Below, piece after piece: positions 62,385 to 64,000 of a stretch of DNA of 64,000 bases. Each line of letters begins with the position of its first letter. The stretch's first letter is position 1. The position numbers and the translations under genes were made by a program. Source of the stretch: Haliea sp963974125. Its GTDB lineage: Bacteria > Pseudomonadota > Gammaproteobacteria > Pseudomonadales > Halieaceae. The DNA lies in the NCBI GenBank assembly GCA_963974125.1, contig CAXBCH010000021.1:18271-82270 (forward strand). The letters run 5' to 3'. The notes below the pieces were generated by a model. That model saw nothing but the letters and a program-made list of their open reading frames with translations. It was not told the DNA's origin and ran no database searches.

Positions 62385-63896
62385 ATGGAAACGCAGATGA
62401 AGAGCGACAATAACAACGACACGAAGTCAGAAGAAAACAAAGCAGAAGATAGCCAGACCAACACTGGAGGCCAGAAAACTTTTACTTTCGTGAGTGGTGG
62501 CAAGGAACTGGTTACCGAGGTAATCGCTGACTGGATGCCACTGTATATCGACGATAAACCGGCCGCCGATATGTTTTACACCGCCTATCTGGTGACGGAC
62601 GACAGCGCGCAAAGGCCAATTACATTCTGCATTAACGGCGGGCCGGGCGGCAGTTCGGTATTTTTGCAATTTGGTTGTGCAGGCCCGCGCATCGTTGCCT
62701 TTGACGAGGAAGGGCACGAACTAGCGGGCGCCAAAGGCCTGGTCGACAACCCGTCTCACTGGCTGGGTTTTACCGATCTGGTCTTCATTGATGCAATTGG
62801 CACCGGTTATAGCCGACTTCGGACTGAAAAGACAACCGACACGGATAAGCCAGCGGAGAAAAAAGACAATCCCTACTGGGCGATCAAGAAGGATCTTGCC
62901 AGTATTGGGGAGTTCATGCGCAAATTCCTCACCCGACATAATCGCTGGCAAAGTCCCCTGTTTTTTGCCGGTGAAAGCTATGGAGGGTATCGCGCCGCGA
63001 GACTCGCCAAGCTATTCTCCAAGGAGTTCCAACTCGTCGTCAATGGCATAATTGTAATCTCGCCAATCTGGCAGTTCCGTGATGCCTCGAACTCGGACTA
63101 CAGCACCAGTCAGTGGGTGAATCAATTGCCGGTTTATACAGGCATAGCACATAAGCACGCTCTTTGCCGAAATGTAGACCCAGGCACTTCGATGTCCGAT
63201 GTTCTCGACGCAGCCGAAAATTTCGCCATTTCTGATTATGCCCGGGCGCTGGTCGCTGGAACGATGATGGACGATAGCGAACGTCACCAGATTTTCACCC
63301 AGGTGGCAGATATGATGGGGCTTGATCCCCAGTTTGTTATTGAGTCCGAAGGTCGAGTCACGTTTGACGACTTTGCCCGTCTGTTAAAAAAGCAAGACCA
63401 TCGGATTACGGATCTTTATGACGGCAGCCTCAGTTCAGGCGACGCATTTCCCAATCGCACCAACAATGAAGCTGCGATCAGTGAAGCATTATTCAATACC
63501 ATGAACCTTTACGCTGCGGCCATATACCATTGGCAACGCAGTGAAGTGGGTGTTTCGACAGAGCTTGAATATATCGTGCTTAACAACGAGGCCCACAAAG
63601 CCTGGAAGAATGATGAGAAGGAATTCGACTTGTTCCAGCTGGCCGAATCGATGGATGATTTTCGTGCCGGCGTGACGACCAATACGGCAATGAAGGTTCT
63701 GATCGTTCACGGCCAGTACGATACCGTGACGCCTTACTTCGCCAGTAAGCGTCTGCTGCACCAAAGCCGCTTAACAGCAGAGGCGAGGGCGAGGGTTACA
63801 GAAAAACTGTATGAAGGCGGCCATATGTTTTATTCATGGCATGAACAACGCAGATTATTCAGCGAAGATGTGAAGGCATTAATCCACTCACAATAA
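62385..63896 (+). CDS. Serine carboxypeptidase (peptidase S10 family)
   Basis: A 503-residue alpha/beta-hydrolase of the S10 family. It has the oxyanion motif FCINGGPGGSSVFLQFG, the nucleophile Ser in FFAGESYGGYRAARL, the catalytic Asp in IVHGQYDTVTPYF and His in LYEGGHMFYSW. The first 35 residues are hydrophilic (KSDNNNDTKSEENKAEDSQT), with no signal peptide, so it may be cytosolic, unlike eukaryotic S10 enzymes. ATGs at 62385 and 62397 are both possible and neither has a strong ribosome site. Codon use is visibly more A+T-rich than in the rest of the window, suggesting transfer. The last 104 bases of the window after it hold nothing recognisable. Confidence 0.9.
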   Translation: METQMKSDNNNDTKSEENKAEDSQTNTGGQKTFTFVSGGKELVTEVIADWMPLYIDDKPAADMFYTAYLVTDDSAQRPITFCINGGPGGSSVFLQFGCAGPRIVAFDEEGHELAGAKGLVDNPSHWLGFTDLVFIDAIGTGYSRLRTEKTTDTDKPAEKKDNPYWAIKKDLASIGEFMRKFLTRHNRWQSPLFFAGESYGGYRAARLAKLFSKEFQLVVNGIIVISPIWQFRDASNSDYSTSQWVNQLPVYTGIAHKHALCRNVDPGTSMSDVLDAAENFAISDYARALVAGTMMDDSERHQIFTQVADMMGLDPQFVIESEGRVTFDDFARLLKKQDHRITDLYDGSLSSGDAFPNRTNNEAAISEALFNTMNLYAAAIYHWQRSEVGVSTELEYIVLNNEAHKAWKNDEKEFDLFQLAESMDDFRAGVTTNTAMKVLIVHGQYDTVTPYFASKRLLHQSRLTAEARARVTEKLYEGGHMFYSWHEQRRLFSEDVKALIHSQ

Positions 63897-64000
63897 TGCT
63901 GCGCGCCGAACGGGGCACGAAGGACGCCAGGGTAGTGTAAATATTTTTGCCTCGTCAGAAAAATTTGTGGGCGGTTTTCGGTACCGGTAGCGCCCCAAGT

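Overview
The window is a high-G+C chromosomal stretch of a gammaproteobacterium. The backbone gene order (hemC-hemD-hemX-hemY next to an AlgZ/AlgR-type LytTR two-component pair and argH; lptM-lysA-dapF-DUF484-xerC-HAD phosphatase; glnK-amtB; ubiK-yifB; rep) is the order familiar from Pseudomonas and its relatives. The accessory genes (carotenoid-cleavage oxygenase with a TonB receptor, PaaN, SCP-x-like thiolase, PhoX, RND pumps) suit a marine oligotrophic group such as Halieaceae/Cellvibrionales. That placement is inference from gene content and was not tested by alignment.

Layout. 1-6.4 kb: haem synthesis, the LytTR regulatory pair and argH. 6.4-12.2 kb: a DUF3187 envelope protein, then the lptM-lysA-dapF-DUF484-xerC-HAD run. 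12.2-13.7 kb: small envelope/stress proteins (two PRC-barrel, one BON lipoprotein). 13.7-16.9 kb: a nitrogen block (TorF-like porin, GlnK, AmtB, second GlnK) preceded by a convincing sigma-54 promoter and an NtrC-type palindrome. 16.9-18.7 kb: ubiK and yifB. 18.7-28.2 kb: a catabolic/regulatory block with PaaN, an internally duplicated HxlR regulator, a cyclase-FHA protein, a TonB receptor, a carotenoid oxygenase, and a divergent SDR/DUF1295 pair whose promoter spacer holds a perfect 15-bp palindrome. 28.2-32.8 kb: universal stress protein, CPA2 antiporter and SLC13 permease. 32.9-37.9 kb: a tight acyl-CoA operon (nitronate monooxygenase, acyl-CoA ligase, two thiolases). 37.9-41 kb: lipid kinase and PhoX phosphatase with a Pho-box-like promoter.

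41-52.6 kb holds two RND efflux operons on either side of rep. The first is headed by an apparently autoregulated TetR gene; the second abuts a large REP-like inverted repeat. 52.7-61.6 kb holds cytochrome c5, a GST, a five-gene operon (LolA-like protein, two FtsX-type permeases, a LolD-like ATPase and an outer-membrane barrel) that looks like a complete trans-envelope transport route with unknown cargo, then DUF3080, DUF4136 and thioredoxin-like envelope proteins. At 61.7 kb a tRNA-Arg(CCG) marks a sharp boundary. The DNA beyond it is visibly richer in A+T and holds a PAS-domain scrap, an IS91-type transposase scrap and a serine carboxypeptidase (S10), consistent with an island edge.

The best candidates for undescribed biology are the Lol-like five-gene cassette, the duplicated HxlR/zinc-knuckle regulator that overlaps paaN, and the sigma-54/NtrC-controlled porin-GlnK-AmtB unit.
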